From positions 4,311,001 through 4,375,000 of the forward strand of contig NC_020453.1 in NCBI RefSeq assembly GCF_000344805.1: 64,000 nucleotides of DNA, in the 5' to 3' direction. Of the stretch, positions 62,093 to 64,000 are shown in pieces. The notes below the pieces were generated by a model. It searched no databases. It had not been told where the DNA came from and saw nothing but the letters and a program-made list of their open reading frames with translations. Position 1 is the first letter of the stretch; each line of letters begins with the position of its first letter. The DNA is from Bradyrhizobium oligotrophicum S58. GTDB lineage: Bacteria > Pseudomonadota > Alphaproteobacteria > Rhizobiales > Xanthobacteraceae. Position numbers and translations under genes: made by a program.

Positions 62093-62143
62093 CTCGCAGC
62101 CGGCACGACGACCAGACTTTCCAGATTCAAGAAAGGCAGACCA

Positions 62144-62551
62144 ATGGTGGATGTTTATCTCGCGGGCTCGCGCCCGACACGCCGCGCGGCGGCCGAAAGC
62201 TTCACGGGCACGGTGTGGCAGGATCCGATCATCACGCCGCAGGCGCCGGCCCGTGTCGCCTCGGCGCGCGTGGCGTTCGAGCCGGGCGCGCGCACGGCGT
62301 GGCACACCCATCCGCTCGGCCAGACGCTCTACGTCATTCAGGGCGTCGGCCGGGTGCAGGCCAAGGGCGGGCCGGTGCGCGAGATCAAGGCCGGCGACGT
62401 CGTCTGGATTCCGCCGGGCGAGAAGCACTGGCATGGCGCCGCGCCGACCACCGGGATGGTCCACGTCGCGATGCATGAATCGCTGAACGGCGAGCACGTG
62501 ACGTGGATGGAGCACGTCACCGACGAGGACTACGCGACGCCTGTCGGCTGA
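62144..62551 (+). CDS. Cupin-domain protein, 135 aa
   Basis: A small single-domain cupin. The first metal motif reads ARTAWHTHPLGQTLYVIQG (about 49-67; His of WHTHP and Gln/Tyr positions), the second GDVVWIPPGEKHWHG (about 84-98), both close to the canonical cupin patterns. ATG 62144 follows GAAAGG by about 8 bases. Probably co-transcribed with the RraA-like gene; the pair may act on a shared small keto-acid substrate. A terminator follows. Confidence 0.88.
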   Translation: MVDVYLAGSRPTRRAAAESFTGTVWQDPIITPQAPARVASARVAFEPGARTAWHTHPLGQTLYVIQGVGRVQAKGGPVREIKAGDVVWIPPGEKHWHGAAPTTGMVHVAMHESLNGEHVTWMEHVTDEDYATPVG

Positions 62552-62572
62552 TACCTGACTAAGAAGACGTTG

Positions 62573-62606
62573 AGCGCGCGGTCGCAAGGCCGCGCGCTTT
62601 TGTTTT
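62573..62606 (+). terminator. Rho-independent terminator
   Basis: Stem GCGCGCGG with CCGCGCGC separated by TCGCAAGG-type loop bases, followed by TTTTGTTTTG. It ends the RraA-cupin transcript about 20 bp after the cupin stop. Confidence 0.75.
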
Positions 62607-62619
62607 GCAGGCGCAGCGC

Positions 62620-63531
62620 TCAGTTCACCCGCGTCCAGGTCTGGCCGCCGCAGAACATGCCGCCGAATGCGCAGCCCTGGACTTTCAAATTGTCGGCCCC
62701 CTTCAGCGCAATGGTCGAATCGTAGGTGCTGCCGCTGTTGGGATCGAAGATGCGGCCGCTCCACTTCTTCTCCTGGGCCTTCTCGCTCGGGCGCATGTCG
62801 ATCAGGATCTGCTCGCCATTCTGGCTGGTCTTGGCGTCGACGGCGTAGCCGCAGAGATTGGTGCCGCATGGCTCGATGCGGATCTTGCCTTCCTTCTCCT
62901 CGGTCAGCCAGATGCCGACCGGCGAGTTCGGATCGCGGGGCGCGACGGCAGCCGTCGGAGGCGCTGCCGCGGTCGCAAGAGTGGCTGGCGTCTGCGCCGC
63001 GCGCGGCGGTGGGGGCTGCACGGCGAGAGAAGCGGCAGCCGGGGCAAGCGGAGCTGCAGCAACGGGAGCCGTGGCGGTCGTCGCTGCGGTGACCGGAGGC
63101 GCCGCCGGAGCAGCTGGCGCCGCCACCGGGGCGGCCGAAGCTGCCGGAGCGGGAGGCTGCACGGGGGCGGGAGGTGCGGCGGCCTGCACCGGCGCAGCCG
63201 GCACACTGGCGGGTGCGTCCGCAGTCGCAGCAGGGGCAGGGGTGGCGGTCGGAGCGGCCGGTGCTGGTGCGGCAGGAGCCGGCGTCACCGCGGCCTCGGC
63301 GGGCGCGGCAGCCGGCTGGTCCGTTGCCGATGGCGGCTTGCGCTGACCGTCCTGCTCGCGCTTGGCCTTCTTGGACTTCTTCTGGTCGGTGTTGTCGTAG
63401 ACGCCGGGGATCTGCACGGTGCCGCGGTCGGGATCGATGCGGATGGTCTTGCCGCCATACTCGATGACGTATTGCGCCTGGGCGGCACTGCTTGCCAGCA
63501 CCAAAGCCGCAACGGCCAACAGCCTCTTCAT
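62620..63531 (-). CDS. DUF2147 family exported protein with long Ala/Pro linker, 303 aa
   Basis: Signal peptide at 1-20 (MKRLLAVAALVLASSAAQAQ), then a short beta segment YVIEYGGKTIRIDPDRGTVQ, a basic patch (KKSKKAKREQ), and an Ala/Pro linker of about 130 residues. The C-terminal DUF2147 domain covers about 200-303: SPVGIWLTEEKEGKIRIEPC, TNLCGYAVD, WSGRIFDPNSG and FCGGQTWTRV, with Cys pairs. ATG 63531 has GGAGAA 5 bases upstream. The linker suggests the folded parts must span the periplasm. Function of DUF2147 unknown. Confidence 0.85.
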   Translation of the reverse strand: MKRLLAVAALVLASSAAQAQYVIEYGGKTIRIDPDRGTVQIPGVYDNTDQKKSKKAKREQDGQRKPPSATDQPAAAPAEAAVTPAPAAPAPAAPTATPAPAATADAPASVPAAPVQAAAPPAPVQPPAPAASAAPVAAPAAPAAPPVTAATTATAPVAAAPLAPAAASLAVQPPPPRAAQTPATLATAAAPPTAAVAPRDPNSPVGIWLTEEKEGKIRIEPCGTNLCGYAVDAKTSQNGEQILIDMRPSEKAQEKKWSGRIFDPNSGSTYDSTIALKGADNLKVQGCAFGGMFCGGQTWTRVN

Positions 63532-63622
63532 CAGGTTCTCCGCGATTCCGGTTGCTGATGTGAGCGAGCTCACGCGATGGTAAGTCGGCGGTGCGGCGAC
63601 CTCGGTTCAATGCGGAACCTGC

Positions 63623-64000
63623 TCAGAAATCGAGCGGCGCATTGTCGACCACCTCCTTCATCACGAAGAAGGTGCGCGTCTGCCGCACGCCGGGCAGCGA
63701 GATCAGCTGGTCGCCGTGCATGCGGTTGAAGTCCTGCATGTCGCGGACGCGGATCTTGAGAAAGAAGTCGAAATCGCCGGCGACCAGATGGCAATCGAGC
63801 ACGAATTTCAGCTTGCGGATCGCGGCCTCGAAGGTGCGGAAGCTCTCCGGTGTCGAGCGGTCGAGCACGACGCCGACCAGCACCAGCGCGCTGCGCTCGA
63901 CCTTCTCCGGCGCGATCTGGGCGCGCACGCTTCTGATGTAGCCGTCCTCGAACAGGCGCTGGGTGCGGCGATGGCAGGTGGCCGGACTGACATGGACGGC
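63623..64000 (-). CDS. Lrp/AsnC-family transcriptional regulator, C-terminal 125 aa (partial)
   Basis: The gene runs off the right edge; the visible part begins in the helix-turn-helix recognition helix (VHVSPATCHRRTQRLFEDGY) and continues into the ligand-binding RAM/AsnC domain (about the last 80 residues, VLVGVVLDRSTPESFRTFEA, VAGDFDFFLKIRVRDMQDFN, LPGVRQTRTFFVMKEVV). Regulators of this type respond to amino acids and usually control a neighbouring or divergent gene, which is outside the window. Confidence 0.92.
   Translation of the reverse strand, partial: AVHVSPATCHRRTQRLFEDGYIRSVRAQIAPEKVERSALVLVGVVLDRSTPESFRTFEAAIRKLKFVLDCHLVAGDFDFFLKIRVRDMQDFNRMHGDQLISLPGVRQTRTFFVMKEVVDNAPLDF

Noticed and set aside
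1..64000. CRISPR arrays, IS elements, prophage genes, toxin-antitoxin pairs
   Set aside because: No regularly spaced repeats, transposase or integrase motifs, or paired toxin/antitoxin genes were found on reading both strands.

Overview
The window reads as chromosomal DNA of a Bradyrhizobium-type alphaproteobacterium. The evidence is high GC with strong GC-third-position bias, a cyclic beta-glucan locus of the ndvB/ndvC kind, a phosphatidylcholine synthase of the Pcs type, the recG-sdhE-mfd cluster, a nasT-nasS pair, and several dispersed palindromic repeats of the sort I associate with Bradyrhizobiaceae. No phage, plasmid, transposase or CRISPR genes are seen. Most of the window is core or housekeeping DNA with short lineage-specific stretches.

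Layout. 0-6 kb: tail of a glycine-rich exported protein, a NUDIX hydrolase, a truncated haemoglobin, a stand-alone receiver protein, a small membrane protein, and an ScfR/RamB-like regulator divergent from isocitrate lyase (aceA), with clear inverted repeats between the two. 6-11.7 kb: an accessory stretch with a LysE-type exporter, about 1.1 kb of non-coding repeat DNA, two small lipoproteins, a secreted HNH-nuclease-like protein whose signal peptide carries a 12-bp tandem repeat, a small secreted protein, and tRNA-Lys with a partial second copy 0.87 kb away. 11.7-17.3 kb: cyclic beta-(1,3)(1,6)-glucan locus (ndvB, an intervening exported protein, ndvC). 17.3-25.5 kb: SPOR-like protein, glmU and glmS (UDP-GlcNAc supply), LysE exporter, DUF502 protein and a VOC protein. 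25.7-35.6 kb: GDSL-esterase autotransporter, NAD-dependent dehydrogenase, VOC protein, recG, sdhE, mfd. 35.8-41.7 kb: degenerate GGDEF protein, degenerate acyl-adenylating enzyme, extracellular solute-binding protein, IalB-family protein. 41.7-48.3 kb: HspQ, AEC transporter, UbiH-like hydroxylase, pcs-terC, quinone oxidoreductase, YkgJ-type cysteine-cluster protein. 48.5-52.7 kb: ArgD-type aminotransferase behind a 12-G tract, DUF2336 protein, rimO. 52.7-58.3 kb: nitrogen assimilation block nasT-nasS, a structured leader, a sirohaem nitrite (or sulfite) reductase and a translationally coupled Fe-S/FAD/NAD(P)H reductase, ending in a strong terminator. 58.4-64 kb: 5-oxoprolinase pxpB-pxpC-pxpA divergent from an RraA-like aldolase and a cupin, then a DUF2147 protein and the 3' part of an Lrp/AsnC regulator.

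The best leads are the aceA/ScfR operators, the mutually exclusive hairpins ahead of the nitrite reductase gene downstream of an ANTAR antiterminator gene, the poly-G tract before the aminotransferase, the non-ATG start of ndvC, the tRNA-Lys partial duplication, and the dedicated Fe-S/flavin reductase paired with the sirohaem enzyme. I found no convincing wholly new multi-gene system. Family assignments are from reading the translations and were not checked against any database.
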